A stretch of 26,015 nucleotides of DNA from Rhizophagus sp. LPA8_4_AMF (Eukaryota > Glomeromycota > Glomeromycetes > Glomerales > Glomeraceae), in the NCBI GenBank assembly GCA_021464525.1, contig JADRCO010000821.1, positions 1-26,015 on the forward strand, read 5' to 3'. A program made the translations under genes and the position numbers. The notes below the pieces were generated by a model that searched no databases, was not told the DNA's origin, and worked only from the letters and a program-made list of their open reading frames with translations. Positions 1 to 13,049 of the stretch are shown in pieces. Positions within the stretch are counted from its first letter, which is position 1, and every line of letters begins with the position of its first letter.

Positions 1-737
1 ACATTATGTAACAAAAAATTACAAAATCAACTAATGATGAAACCAAACTGTCCTTGAATAAGAAAATTTGAAATTGGAATACAGTTTGTATCCTTGTATT
101 AAATATTATTATGCAATTAGCTGAATCAGTGTTAAATCTGCATAAATTCATGCTGTACTATTATAAGGTAATGTAATAATAGTGCATAATATTACTATAG
201 CTTCAGCAGATTATATAGAAAAGATGTTATGTATAGGCACCTATGCATGTAGTGTATAGTGATGTGCACTATACGTTGATTTTGTAATTGTACAATGTGA
301 CAAACATATTTTTGTATGTACATATATTAACCATATGTATAAGTGTATAATGATACAACATGGTCATGATTCCCATCAAAAATGTTACGAAATAGGCAGC
401 ATTGCAGATTTTGCTGGCATTAAGTGTGACTCATATGTGACATATGGCATGTGATGAATACATTTTTCACTACTGAAAAAATTTAAGTTTCCAGAATATT
501 TAGTGAAAAATGAAAAGTGAAGGGCGTGATTCTGGCGATAAAAATATCATGATTTTTTGGGACATTTTTATGGATACATAGTGGAAATCATGGTTACGAA
601 GTATAGTACTGTATCATAAACTCATACAGCGACCCTTTCAAATTTCTTTGGGATGACAAATAGGGGGTATGAGAAATTAAGATTTGGCCACTAAAAAAAT
701 GTCACTAAGATAAATATAAATTACACGATCTCTTCAA
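1..737. other. Intergenic, no gene seen
   Basis: AT-rich DNA with scattered short inverted words (for example CATATGTGACATATG) but no supported reading frame, RNA gene or clear repeat copy. Confidence 0.6.
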
Positions 738-1602
738 TCACATGATTGGTGACAATTAAACATCATGATCTGAACTTCTCCAGCGTAACCAACAAAAAAA
801 GCTTGGGTACGTGATCTATAGTGTGGCGTCTAAATTTTAATTGGTTGATCTTGTGTAATATTTAACTTTGAATTTTTTCACGGTTTTTATATTTTTTTTT
901 CAAAGAGACTTAATAGTTAAATAACTTTAGTAAAAAAAAAGACAATGAAAATCTTGTAAAAATGTTGATCTGTATTTATATTTCCATGTTTTTTCTGTGA
1001 ATGTATCATTTTCATAGAATTTATAACCTTAAATCATGGATACTTTCATCTCTCTAACACAGATATTTGTGAATGTATCATTTTTACAGAAATTTTACAA
1101 AAGCTACGGAAAAATAATGGAAATATTCAGATAAAAATTTTTTATAGGAAAACACTGAAATAAAATAAATTTTTTTAACAATTAAATAATTTTATTATAT
1201 TTTTTATTACATTTTATGTAAACAATATAAAAATTTTATATTTATATATTCTACAAAATAAAAAATTTTAGCTTTTTTTATTTTTAAAATTCTCTGTATA
1301 ACTGAAGAAGAATATATGCCTAATTAAAAATATATAAGTTTGTGCTATTTATACAAAAAACACTATAGCTTTATCTAAATAGTTTAATACTCATTAAAGC
1401 AGACTTTCAAATTTCAAAGTGATGTGAAATATAGAGTGAACAGATGAAGAAGGGAAAGTTAGTGGAAAAGTTAAATATTTGACACGAGAAAAAAAATATT
1501 TATATTGCATTAAATACAGCTATCACAGATCACGTGCCTGAGCTTTTTTGTTAGTTACGCTAAAAAAGATTCATGATCTGGAGAAAATCACGTGATCTAT
1601 GT
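738..1602. mobile_element. Candidate non-autonomous element bounded by inverted repeats
   Basis: AGCGTAACCAACAAAAAAAG... to ...GTGATCT (782-817) is matched in reverse complement by 1527-1561, with four substitutions and one gap in 36 bases. Weaker pairing continues outward, ATCACATGATT near 738 with ATCACGTGATT near 1588-1598. The interior (818-1526) is AT-rich and has no coding frame; it holds a short direct duplication, TGTGAATGTATCATTTT, at 996-1012 and 1068-1084. No target-site duplication is clear, so the ends are approximate. Confidence 0.4.
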
Positions 1603-3540
1603 ATATCCAGAGAAATTTGGGGGATGCTGTGTGAGTCCTGTAGCATAGTTACTGTGGCTGCACCTTATTATTTGTATTTAGTCTCTTATTTCTTTCACAC
1701 ATATGTACGTTTTGATTTAATATATTATTATTTATTTGCCATGTATATACGTACAGTACATTCAATACAACTATACGTACTTAGCAAAAGATAACTGTAA
1801 ATTATACATAAAGGTCAGCATACATGACATGTTTCCTAATTGCCAGCTTCAACAGGACCTTGAGCTATACATAAAAAGGTAGGATATAGGTGTGCGTAAA
1901 ATCAATTAAAATAATTATGTAAATCTTTTCTTTTATAGATAATTCTGGCCAGAATATATTGCCTTTTTTAAATGTTTGCTGGCATTATCATAATTCTAAC
2001 CCTGAAAAAATGTGTACTAAAGTTAATAGTAAATTTTTCTTGGCTGTGCCTGATGGCCTGACCTCTATATATATAGCTCAGGGTCCTGCTTTAGCATGTA
2101 AAAGAAAACTGTACTAGCGCAATTTTGTATTTTTAAGTCCAATGTTAAAATATATAAATATAGGGGCTTTTTGACCTTTGTCCTGTATCTTTCAAATTCA
2201 AAATAATAAATCAATAAAACATCACTTTTCCTTTATTTATAAACTTATCAGTTCTTTAACCTTTTCTTACTAAAGAAAAGGAACCTTTTGGAGTTTATGA
2301 TTAATAACTAAATAATAAGGAGAGGAAAAACTCTCATATTTTGAATCTTTAGTGAATGTTATTTTTAAGTTCTTAGTAAATATATGCTCATGCCTAGGTG
2401 ACAGTAGTAGATGACAATATAATAAATCTAGCATTCTATCCTAGTAATTATTAGTATAATAATACATGATTATACATAATTACAGTATTATTACTAACTG
2501 TCAAAATAATATCTCTCATATTTTAATATGATTGGGTGAACACACTTAGAAGACCTGATTAATTACAGTCAATCTGGGACTCCAAATAATTATAATTAGG
2601 GCTATATGTTAAAATTTTACTATTACTATCCTGAATTTAATTAATTTTTGATTTTATTATTTTTATTTATGAGATATAATTACCTTTAATTTTATTGTTT
2701 ACTTATCTTTGGGACTTAATTACCCTTTGATTTTATTATTTTTATCTATATATATAAGATGTAGGTTGCATATATACATGCACAGAATAAAGACAATTGA
2801 AAAAAGAATTTTGTATTACTATAAATATACAGAATTGTTATATAGACTTTTAACATAGTTAACAGGTGAATACTAGTTATATTTAAATTATTTGTATAAA
2901 TAAATTTTAATTGCATAATCTTACTTTCATTGGCCAGCAGTTTATCATATGATATTCCAAAAGTGAAAATTTTGCTTTTTACAAAAATGGGTTTACAAAG
3001 TAAAATTTATATGAAAATTATATACATAATTCCAGCCAGCATTACAGCCAATTCTGGTGTAGAACAACTAGTTTTAATTAAAAAAAAAAATAAAAGTAAT
3101 GCTAATCTTTAGTATATATCAGAAATTTTTTTATATTAATGCAAACTTATGCAAATTTATGTTAATTTAACATTTTATAAGTTTGCTTAAACCTATATTT
3201 TATATGATTATGATGTATAGATTTATACAAATTCATACAAATTTATGTTCTGTAAATTTATATAAAGTGGAAATTTTTGTAATCTTATATTTCATAAACT
3301 TACTATCAAAAATTACAGATAAAAGCTTAGCCAGAAATTATATTTAGCAGAATTTCTATATAGAAAATTGTTAGTGTAAAAAAAAAGGATTTATGTTGTG
3401 TAACTTGTCAAATTTTACAATTAACTGTTAAGAATACGGATTTTCATACATCTAATTTAAAATCATGTGACTAGTTCAAATATTATTATGTAGTACAGGT
3501 TAATTTCCTAATACGGTCATTTTTTTTAAAATAATTTCTA
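1603..3540. other. Intergenic, CpG-poor; no gene seen
   Basis: No coding frame is supported. By reading each line, no CG dinucleotide occurs between 2120 and 3436. An 80-base direct duplication of TTTGATTTTATTATTTTTAT is present at 2647-2666 and 2726-2745. The short frames at 1573-1794 and 2930-3112 look like chance. Confidence 0.65.
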
Positions 3541-6367
3541 TAAAGTATGACCTAAATTACCCCGGGGGGGGGGTATCCTTAATATTCTGTATGCTATGAA
3601 ATCACCTGCTTGAATGTAAAGCGCCCCCAGGAGTTGCCTCCGTACTTAATACTTTGCTACTTCAAAAACCAGGAAGAAAGAATTTGGATTTCTAATTTTT
3701 TTACGAAAAAAAAAAAATGATTATAAATAATACATAACGCAGCATATTGGCGCAAATCGGTCATTAATTTGTATAAACTATATGAGCTATATTAAATTCT
3801 ATTTTTAATTTATTTATATTCAATTTTTTTTTTTTGATTTATAATCAATTTTATTATTGTATTTATTTTAATAATATTATTATTAATATTAAATAATTTT
3901 TAGGTGTACGTATGTTTTATATAAATTTTATAAATAGGAACTTTTAAATAAATATCTTACAAATCTTTACAAATTATTATTATTATTGATTATTGATTAT
4001 TATTTTCGTTTTAAATCTTTAATTTTTTTTTTATATATATTAAATAAAAAATTTAAAGTAATTTGTTTATTCTATTTTACAATTTAAAATGGTAAAGTCT
4101 AATAATTATTTGTAATCGAAAAAAATATTTTTGAACCTTATCGAATTTTTTTTTATTGAAAGAAAAACTTTGTTTGTTCCTTTTGTAATTTAAAAACGGA
4201 AAGTCACAATAATTATTTGAATGTATGTAGTCGATAAGAATTTCTCAAGCATGCTGATATAATTACAGTTAATCGTGTCTTACACGGCATATTTGATTTA
4301 AAAATTATTGAAATAATGAAAAAATAATAAGTTGAATGAACTTAAAATTAGCGCACACATTTTCAATTATTTATATGCATACTATGGTCATTATTGATTA
4401 TTATTTATTTGAAACATTATTACTAAAGGCATAAATAATAATAAAAAAAATTTATCGTATTATGATCCTTTACGGTTTACCTGACGGCCCTAACCAACCC
4501 GACAATTATTGACGGTAAAAATTTTATATTATAATGAAATTAAACTTTTTTCCTATGATACTAAGATAGGTTAGTTTTTTATCAAATCGCTGCAATACCA
4601 TCTGTCTTTGTTGTGATAAATCAGGAAACGTAATGATGCATGATCAGGAAGGTCACTAAAAAAATAACAATCTTTCTATTATTAATTCATTATATGGAGA
4701 TTACTACGGTAAAATTTATAGATTTACAATAAAATTCGGGAGATGGTGATCAAAGAACGATCAAGGAACTCTTGTTTGCCAAAAGTATCTTTTTATTTTC
4801 ACATGAATAAATTTTTGAAAGTCTTATAAATTAAAGTTATTACGTCAATTATTCAAGTTGAGAACTCTAAAAAAAGCTTAGCTTCAAAATCCTGGGACCA
4901 CTTCGGTACGACCACATTTATTTTCCTGTATAACAGATAATGTTTTTTGGTTCTTTTTATGGATTTAAAATTAAATTTTACCGCGAAGATATTACTATTG
5001 TATACATATTGAAAAGGTATTATAGTGATTTAATCACTTTAAAACGTAAATTAGATACGCTATACCGAAAAAGTAAACGTATAATAAGAGTAATAAACTA
5101 AGAACTCAAATAAAAAAAAAACAATTTAAACAATTCAGTAAATAAAATTGAATAAAATAAAGAAACGAACAAAGATCAAGAGAGATATTTTTTATAATAT
5201 ATTTATAATAAATGGAACATAAAAATAAGTAAACATGTAACGGAAAGTCATGGATCAATGTTATTATAACATAAAATTGCATAATCGAAACGCGTTATTT
5301 ACGCGTAAAAAAAATTTAATTCAGAGAAAGGGTAATTATCAGGTAATTAACTTCATTTCTCATTATTTAATTTTCCGTATAACTTCCTATAAATTCTCTC
5401 GACACTTCGAACTTTTTACTGCTAATGGTTAGTCTCTACATTCTAGATGTAATTCTTTGAGATATTTTAAGTTCACTTTAGTATCACACTTCCGGAATTT
5501 ATCGTAATCATACATTAAGTATTTTACTAAAAGATGATAATAGAGCATTTATTAACTAAGTAGATGTATTCAAAAAGTTGCCAAGATACTTTAGATGGGT
5601 TAATGGTAACCACCGGCACTGGGCGTAAATGCAGTGAGAAATATTAGTTTTGATCAGTTTAATAAATAGCATTTCGGGATTGATTCGGATGATTCGGATT
5701 GTTAAATATTGTTATTATTGAGTGATGGGCTTTAATGAGGCTTATTTTCATATAACAGATAGGGATCGTCGTGTAACACTCTATGAGAAACGAAAAAGAT
5801 TTATTCACGTGAATTTTTTTTCGAACAAAGAATGTATGAAACTATTACTTAATTTGAAAGTTATAATTATTCTAAATTTGTTAAATTTAACAAAGATATA
5901 AATTAATAAGTAAAAAAAAAGGGTCTCCATACAAAGGATTTACGCATATAGTGTATAATATATCACATATATATGATGTACAAGTACGTAATCTCAATAT
6001 TATAGTATACTTTATATTATACTGTATTTCTACGCCACGGAACCATGTTTTTATCGTTTATTCAAAGCTATGTACGTGTCTTTATTCAAACTCACTTTAT
6101 TTGAATGAATAAAGACGATTAAGTTATTATAAATTTATTACAAAGTTATTTGTAATTCATTGTAAGTCTCAATTTAGTTCGATGTATAGATTATATAAAA
6201 AGGGCTCATCGGCACAATTAAAGCTTTTTTACCGAAAATTTATATAAATTTACTGCGGTAATCGGACATCGGTTAAATCAGTAAACTAACAATTAAAATA
6301 ATAAACAATAAGTAGAGATCATAATAATATCGGAATAAAAGGACTTTACCGTTATTTGCGTAATATG
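3541..6367. other. Intergenic, AT-rich; no gene seen
   Basis: Long A/T tracts with small GC-richer islets, for example 4465-4517, 4885-4915 and 5590-5640 (the last with a GGTTA-ATGG-TAACC hairpin). No frame with recognisable protein features. Confidence 0.6.
3560..3573 (+). repeat. C4G10 homopolymer block
   Basis: Four C followed by ten G in a region otherwise dominated by A and T. It lies close to the point where CpG dinucleotides become more frequent. The length may be affected by sequencing error. Confidence 0.85.
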
Positions 6368-6559
6368 TCATATGGCACAGTAAGCCCAAGTAAGGCCGAA
6401 AACCATGTGAGTGATATAAGCTCCGGAAAATTCTTTGTAATTAAAATATTTAATTAAAATAAAAAAAGTAGATTGCAAGAAACCGACTTCTTTTAGGATT
6501 CCTTCTTTTAATTTATCCAAATAAATTTTAGTTTTTTCCATCAATTCAACTGTATACAA
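6368..6559 (-). CDS. Possible small gene or exon, unidentified (63 residues)
   Basis: I do not recognise this protein. The frame starts with MYTVELMEKTKIYLDKL, has a Lys/Glu-rich N-terminal third and ends in a hydrophobic segment (AYITHMVFGLTWAYCAI). The last third is richer in G+C than the surrounding DNA and uses varied codons, which is more like coding sequence than the A/T frames elsewhere. TATACAG just before VELMEK could be an intron acceptor, making this a terminal exon, but no upstream exon was found. Chance, or a fragment of a dead gene, is quite possible. Confidence 0.25.
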   Translation of the reverse strand: MYTVELMEKTKIYLDKLKEGILKEVGFLQSTFFILIKYFNYKEFSGAYITHMVFGLTWAYCAI

Positions 6560-7049
6560 ACTTTTTTAACAAATTAATTATTTAATCGGAATAACCTATT
6601 CAATTAGGTAAATGAATACGTAAAATAAGTATAATTAAGAATTTCTTATTCCATAGAAATTAAATTAAGATCCACAATTTGCTTGCTTGTTTTGTTTAAA
6701 TGATGGTTGCTCACAAAGTATTTAAAAGAGTAAATAATAATCGGAGAATGATATCTTCTTTATCATTTTTTTTTTATATCAGATTTGATTAGTAATTTGA
6801 TAATATATGTATTGTAGGTATAGTACTCATAAAAAACAATACTTTAAATTAATTTAATTCAAAAAAAATTTATATAAACCCTTCCTATTCCGTTTTCTCG
6901 TTTTCTTTGAAGGTAAACGCACTTATGATTAAAAAAATTCCCCTAAAAAAAATGCTAATTTATACGGTACAGTCCTAAGAAAAAATCGTCTCATACATAT
7001 TATATTATATGCAAAATTAAGTATCCAACCACCTTATTATGATTCTTTT

Positions 7050-7073
7050 CGTCGTCGTCACCGCCGCCGTCGA
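7050..7073 (+). repeat. Short CGT/CCG trinucleotide run
   Basis: CGTCGTCGTCACCGCCGCCG is a brief GC-rich trinucleotide repeat in strongly AT-rich DNA. It is not inside any supported reading frame. Confidence 0.85.
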
Positions 7074-7414
7074 AAGATAATTTTATTTATGGTGATGCAT
7101 ATTGTAATTAATACATTCCCTGCATCAAAAAAAAAAAAAAAATTTACTACGAAAATATCAATCAATCCTTTTAGTTTCGACCATTGAACGGTATACAATA
7201 TCTCAATGTCCTTCATAATTTAAGATTTTAAATGATAAAAATACGTTTTTTATTATTATTAAGTTAAAAATAATCCTTTAGATTATTAAAGGATTTCTAA
7301 GCTAATTTTTATGAAAATTTTCAAAAGGCTACACTTAACTACTACACTACTATTATATTACTACTATATGCGTTATTTAATAAGTTCTCAGAAAATTTAT
7401 TGTTTCTTTCTTTC

Positions 7415-7446
<32 letters not shown>

Positions 7447-7447
7447 A
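7415..7447 (+). repeat. CT dinucleotide microsatellite
   Basis: A run of CT units with one TT interruption, preceded by TTTC units from about 7403. Confidence 0.95.
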
Positions 7448-9123
7448 TACATATATAACTTTACTTTTTTTTTTTAGAATTAATTAATTGCTTTCTTTTT
7501 CTGTATATAATTTTGTAATTTTTTTTTTCTTTGTATATAATTTTTTTTATTTAGAAGACAAAAATTGTATCTAATATTAATATTTGGTTTTTTTTTTATA
7601 ATTAATTTTAATAAATAAAAATAATTAAATTTTTTTTTTTGCCCTTCCTAAATTCTTTCTTTCTTTAAAAAAATTTATTTATTATTTATTTTATTTTATT
7701 TTGTTTTTTTTTATTGTTATATTATTTGTCCCCCGTGGCGCAACATTGAATGTACGTTCTTGAAATACTCACTTTGATCCAAGTATATTACGCCAAGTAG
7801 ATCCTATTTAAAAAATATGTGTGATCGACAGGAGGGATCAAGAAGGACACATTTGGAACATCATACTTATTTTTTTAACCATGTAAAAAAGTAAAATTGC
7901 TTACAAGTCAACATTTGGAGTTGTAAAAAAAAAAATGATCAACAACTAAACGGAAGTATATAAAAGGAAATAAAAGTAGCATAAACCAGTAAAATCAATT
8001 TGATTAGATTATATTGTTAATTTATGCAAATTACCCCTTTTAATCAAGTACCAAAATAAACAAATAGGCGAAATTCCATTTAATTTGGATAATTCCGACA
8101 TGTAATACGTAATTGTACTTAAATTACCAAAAATAAGCATCAGGGTTACAATTTAAATATTTTTATTATATTATATAAATAAATAAATAATGTTTAAAGT
8201 AATAATATTTTTTTTAAAAGTGATTTAGGAAAGATCATCGGACTTGACCGAATCAGGGATGAATCAATTAACCAATCAAGGTTAATTTTTTAAAAGCTGA
8301 ACCATTTTATAATTTTCTATAATTGGTTTAACTATGAATTGACGAATCAAAATAATTAACACTAATTTTCTATTAATCGATTTTGATTATACCATTGAAA
8401 ATATATGAATCAAATAAATAATCTCGTAAAGATAATAATAACTCATTTAAAACGCGATTACGTTTCCCGATTTCCAGATTAGGGTTAACCATTACGCCAT
8501 AAATTATATCCGGTTCATAAATATTGATTATTAATCCTTAAATTTTTCGAAAAAACGCGTGAAAAATAAGTACAAAAAACGAGCCAATAATAATTAAGTA
8601 TATTGATGATGATGAATTTTTTAAAATCTTTATAAAGAATATTATTATAAAATTTAAACTCCGATTCGCGTCAGTTCCGAGAATAAAAGATTTAGGTTGA
8701 CCATTAAAACATTTTATTCGATTATACATACATATTTTTCTCATCCTGAAAACTATATCTGAATAATATTTAATTAATTATTATAATAATATAATAAAAA
8801 AAAATTATCTCCTAATCAACTGATCAATATCTTCTATATGCGGTATCTTTATATTTTAGTAACTAAACTAGTTTCGGTTCAGTTACGCCATGTTTCGGCA
8901 AGTAAATACATTTATATTAACCTTAATAAATATAGTTTCGGTTATTTGGCCAAAACTAGTTTCGGATGAAACCTTTTTCTGTAAATTTTATTGGAAAGCA
9001 AATTCAAGATTTGATCCTTATTGACCCTTATTGTTACCAAGTATTCCTTTTTCGTAATCATTTCATTATTGTGATAGTTACATTTCGATTGGTAATATCT
9101 TACTAATACACTAAACAGAAGTA

Positions 9124-9178
9124 TGTAATAATAATAATAATATCAACAATAATAATAACAACAACAATAATAATAATA
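9124..9178 (+). repeat. AAT/AAC trinucleotide microsatellite
   Basis: TAA/AAT units interrupted by ATC and AAC units over about 55 bases. Confidence 0.93.
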
Positions 9179-11116
9179 CATGTTACCTCTGGATCAAAAA
9201 AAGTTACTGTACGTTCATATATGTAAATAATTTGTATAAATTCGCGTAATAAGGATAACCATGAAAAATTGAAATCGAAAATCAGTAGGGGTTATCGAGA
9301 TTTTACGGCCGAAAATTTCTTATACATATAAATTTTCAATAGATAATAAACTTACTATAAACAACATTTTCTTCACGTAAACGACATAATAGTTCAAGAA
9401 TAAGGAGCGTAAATTATCTGTGGAGTATGGAATATAATAGGGATAATAGATTTTGTTATATACGCGGATAATCCGTCAATCCTTTCGGATAATCCCGTAA
9501 TAAAGATGTAAAAAAAAAAATAAATAAATCTTTTGTATTCCTTATATTCGACATGTAGACATAAGGACACGCTAATACTTTTTTGATACATGACATATTA
9601 TACATTCAATATGGAGAGAATAGTTCTATTACATATTGTTTGTATATGGTTAAATTATTTTACGCATTGAAGATCGACTTAAGGATTTTATACATGGATA
9701 TCCCCTTCCCCTATTACTCCGTAAATATTAATAATATGCTTCAATTACGTAATGATATGCATGTGATATTCGAATTTTATATCATGAGATTTCCATAACT
9801 GTTCTTTTCTTTTTAATAATGAGGAGGTTAATTATCTACAGTCGATTTTCTGATAGGTCGTTACACTATTATTACAAATCGGGAAATATTGGACCCATTC
9901 CCTCAACTTCTCTCAATAAAGTTTATTTAATGATTACGTTCTTATTCATTCTTAGATTTTGAATCTATATTCTCATTTACTATATTTTATTTCTAGGTTA
10001 AATTTCAATATTTTAACATATGATTCCGGTAAAACCTTGGCCGGAAAATCAATCTCCCAAAAGAGGTTCCAAATAAGTAAATAAAAATTATTATCTATGA
10101 AAAAATTTTTTTTTGAAGTGGGTGTTACAAAAAATAAAGAATTGAATCGAAACTAAAAAAAGTTCATTATAATAATCAAATTCATTTATTTGTTTTATTC
10201 TTTTTTGTAAATGATTTATCCTTATGTAATCCGCCATTTGATTACACTTTTTAAAATCGTCATCTTATGTCATCCCCATTAAATCGTAATTGGTTTATTA
10301 ATTAATGCGCAATCTTATTGTTGATAGATCTTTTGTTTTTCCGCGTAACAAATTTATACTTGATCACAGCAAAAAAATCTCATAAGATGCTATAAAAAAG
10401 GTTAGACTATTATATATTCTAAAAATTGATGTTTCCATTATAAAAAATCTTTTTAGAATACCTTATTCAGTTAGTGTTAGCTGTCAAAATTTCACAAGAA
10501 TCAGGAAACGATCATTTCGTTTATCATATTGAAGATTCTTTTTATTTTTTAAAAAAAAGTACCGGCAAATATCGGATTTTACGTTTGATTCTATATAATT
10601 GGCCTCCTTGAAATTAACAAATTAAGAAATTTCATTTCTGATCTTCTTTCTCGTAACTTTAAACAGATATCTTTTCTATAATGTATGTGGCATTCATAGT
10701 TATTTCCGAAGGAAACGGGTGATCGCAATCCAATAAACTTTATAAAGAGAAATTACGTTTCAGCTTAAATTTAATAATGTTGTGCTTATTACGATAGTAA
10801 TCCTATTTTTTTGGATCATCTTTACTCATTTACATTTATGATACATTTATTGATTATTATAATTATTTATAAATAATTACTAGTTTTTGTTAATTTAATA
10901 AAAGAGGTTGCAATTGGATTTATAATACATTTCATATTATCCGGATTTTATTATATCCGTCGATTCAAATATGCTGGTTACACGACCTTTCATTATTATT
11001 AATTACTGTAATTGGAAATGGATATAAAGCTTTTACAATAAATATCGTAAATATCGGGAAAATTTGTTATTATTTTTACTCCTTATCATGAGGACAGCAA
11101 GATTTGTTACACTGTA

Positions 11117-11230
11117 ATTCATAATACCAATACTATTTGTGCTCAGATCAATGCTCCGAATCTAACATTGTAATTTTTTTCTAAAGCTTTTGTCGGGTTT
11201 TACCGAATGGACTGAATGTCATTCAATGGT
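11117..11230. mobile_element. Degenerate relative of the TTACAGCTG MITE family
   Basis: TGTGCTCAGATCAATGCTCCGA, then a TAATTTTTT stretch, then GGGTTTTACCGAATG, follow the same order as the interior of element C (15395-15460). Clear terminal inverted repeats are missing, so this is either a fragment or an old decayed copy. Confidence 0.4.
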
Positions 11231-11418
11231 ATTATATGATATAAACTGTATTAATTTATTTATTTTTTTAAAAATAACAAATATGAATAAGATGATGTGA
11301 AACCGTTTAAAAGCAGTTCGGAATCGAATCAATATTGAATTGGTTTAACTACCGCTGTTTCGAATATTTACTGCGGTCTAAGGTCTAAAAATAAGAATAA
11401 CGGGTGAATCCGAAATCG

Positions 11419-11442
11419 GAAAGTCCGAAAGTCCGAAAGTCC
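11419..11442 (+). repeat. Three perfect copies of an 8-base repeat
   Basis: GAAAGTCC is repeated three times without change, in a local stretch rich in CGG/CCG words. A minisatellite seed; no function visible. Confidence 0.85.
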
Positions 11443-13049
11443 GAACTTTTGAATGAAATGACCGGATGTTCGGAAACTTTCGAAATAGAAAACTCTAAAG
11501 TTTCGGCAAGGCTTGATATTTTCGGACAGTACCTAAACCTATACTATATTTTTTAAAATAATTACAGGACACTTGGCTAAATTTTGAAGATGAGCACTTG
11601 ATGGGAACTCGGTTACTCAGATAGCCGGTATAACAAACACGTGATATAATATGTTTGTGCGCACACATGCATATTTTTCCGTAATTAATTGGAGAAGTAG
11701 GTACAATGAAAAGACCCTTTGCCGAAAGATGTATACGTTACATTTAAAGTAACACGATACAATTATTATCGGCTTTATTATTTTTTAATTTGCCGGCAAT
11801 TTAATTAGCCGAATACCGATAAGACGGAACTCGGTATCAAAAATTTGCCGATGGCTCACTGTAAAAATTTGGACTTAAACCGGTTTCGGCTTGGATCTAA
11901 ATGATTTGTTGTAAAAATATGGTTTGGCGGTTATCAGGCAATACCAGTAAAAGGTGTAAATTTATTGGCTAAGTGTCATATGTTTATTATTTTTCAAGTG
12001 AGTGAACATATTTGGATTTTCTCTTACCAAATTTTTTTTTTTGAAAATATGACACGACTTTTTTAAATCTTTCAGTAAAATCCATACAAAATGTAGATCC
12101 CGGCAAAAATTTAAAAGACGAAAATTTTACTCGTAAAAAAAAAAAAAGATTTTGCGTAATGTGAGTGAATTCCGTAAAAATACATCTAATTGTGAAGAGA
12201 AGTTATCAAAAACGGGTCGTATTCATTTTACTGACAATTTTTCACCAACATGGTTATTTATTTCATTTTATCTGTAATGCTAGTTACCCAAATTTTTTGA
12301 TTTTTTTAATTTCTCGAATTTTAAAATAATTAGTTACTTAATTCTCTTAGTATTTCATATTTTTAGATTTTTAATTTTACGTAATCCTTTTATATATATA
12401 ATTGCTCTATTAACTAGAAATTAATTTTAACACATGTAACGCCGTAAATAATTTTTTGAAATTTAGTAATAAATATTTTTTTTTTTTTTATCAAAATATG
12501 TTTATAGCTTATAAAGTGTGGCTACGGATATGTCAAAATGTCAAATTACGTAAATTACAAAAAATTTTATATCTAAAATTACTGTCGGTAAAATAGCTGT
12601 TAGCGAAATGATCCTATCGAAGAAACGTTTGTCGATAAATTATTGTCGGTGAAAGGGGTATATGAGACGAAATTTTAGGATAATATATTTATTCTCTTAT
12701 GGATCTACAGTATATTTCTTTTAAACTTTATTATATTTGCATAATTATTCGATAGAGGAATTTGCAAAATTGAAATTACATGTCAATATTCATTTGATTG
12801 ATAATAATCATCAAAAGTATAAATGATATATTCCATGAATATTAGGTTACATTTATAAAAAAATAATCAAATCTCTTTTACAAGGATGATTGCAAGTATT
12901 AATTGATATGAATCTATATAATGTCAATAAGAATGAAAAAAATATATTTTTTGAGCGGCAAATGTATTATTAAAATTGTAAATTTATAAAATGAGTTTTT
13001 TTAGGTTAAAGAAATTTGATATTCTTTTTAGAATTAATTTTGTATTCAA

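Larger units (their letters stand above)
6560..11116. other. Intergenic, AT-rich with microsatellites; no gene seen
   Basis: Apart from the listed microsatellites, there is a direct repeat of AAACTAGTTTCGG at 8865-8877 and about 8953-8965, itself centred on a palindrome, and many short CGG/CCG words. Frames at 8538-8744, 9394-9591 and 9583-9798 have no recognisable features. Confidence 0.6.

Noticed and set aside
1573..1794. Plus-strand 73-codon frame
   Set aside because: It begins inside an inverted-repeat arm and is rich in Tyr/Ile from TAT/ATA words; no domain features.
2930..3112. Plus-strand 60-codon frame
   Set aside because: It lacks an ATG at its start (TTG), lies inside the CpG desert and ends in a poly-A derived Lys run.
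7728..7790. tRNA-like start GTCCCCCGTGGCGCAAC followed by TTTGATCC
   Set aside because: There is a resemblance to A and B boxes, but no D-arm closure, anticodon arm or matching acceptor 3' strand can be drawn. At best it is a worn tRNA-derived fragment.
9583..9798. Plus-strand 71-codon frame
   Set aside because: No recognisable motif, TTG start, and overlap with an opposite-strand frame of the same quality.
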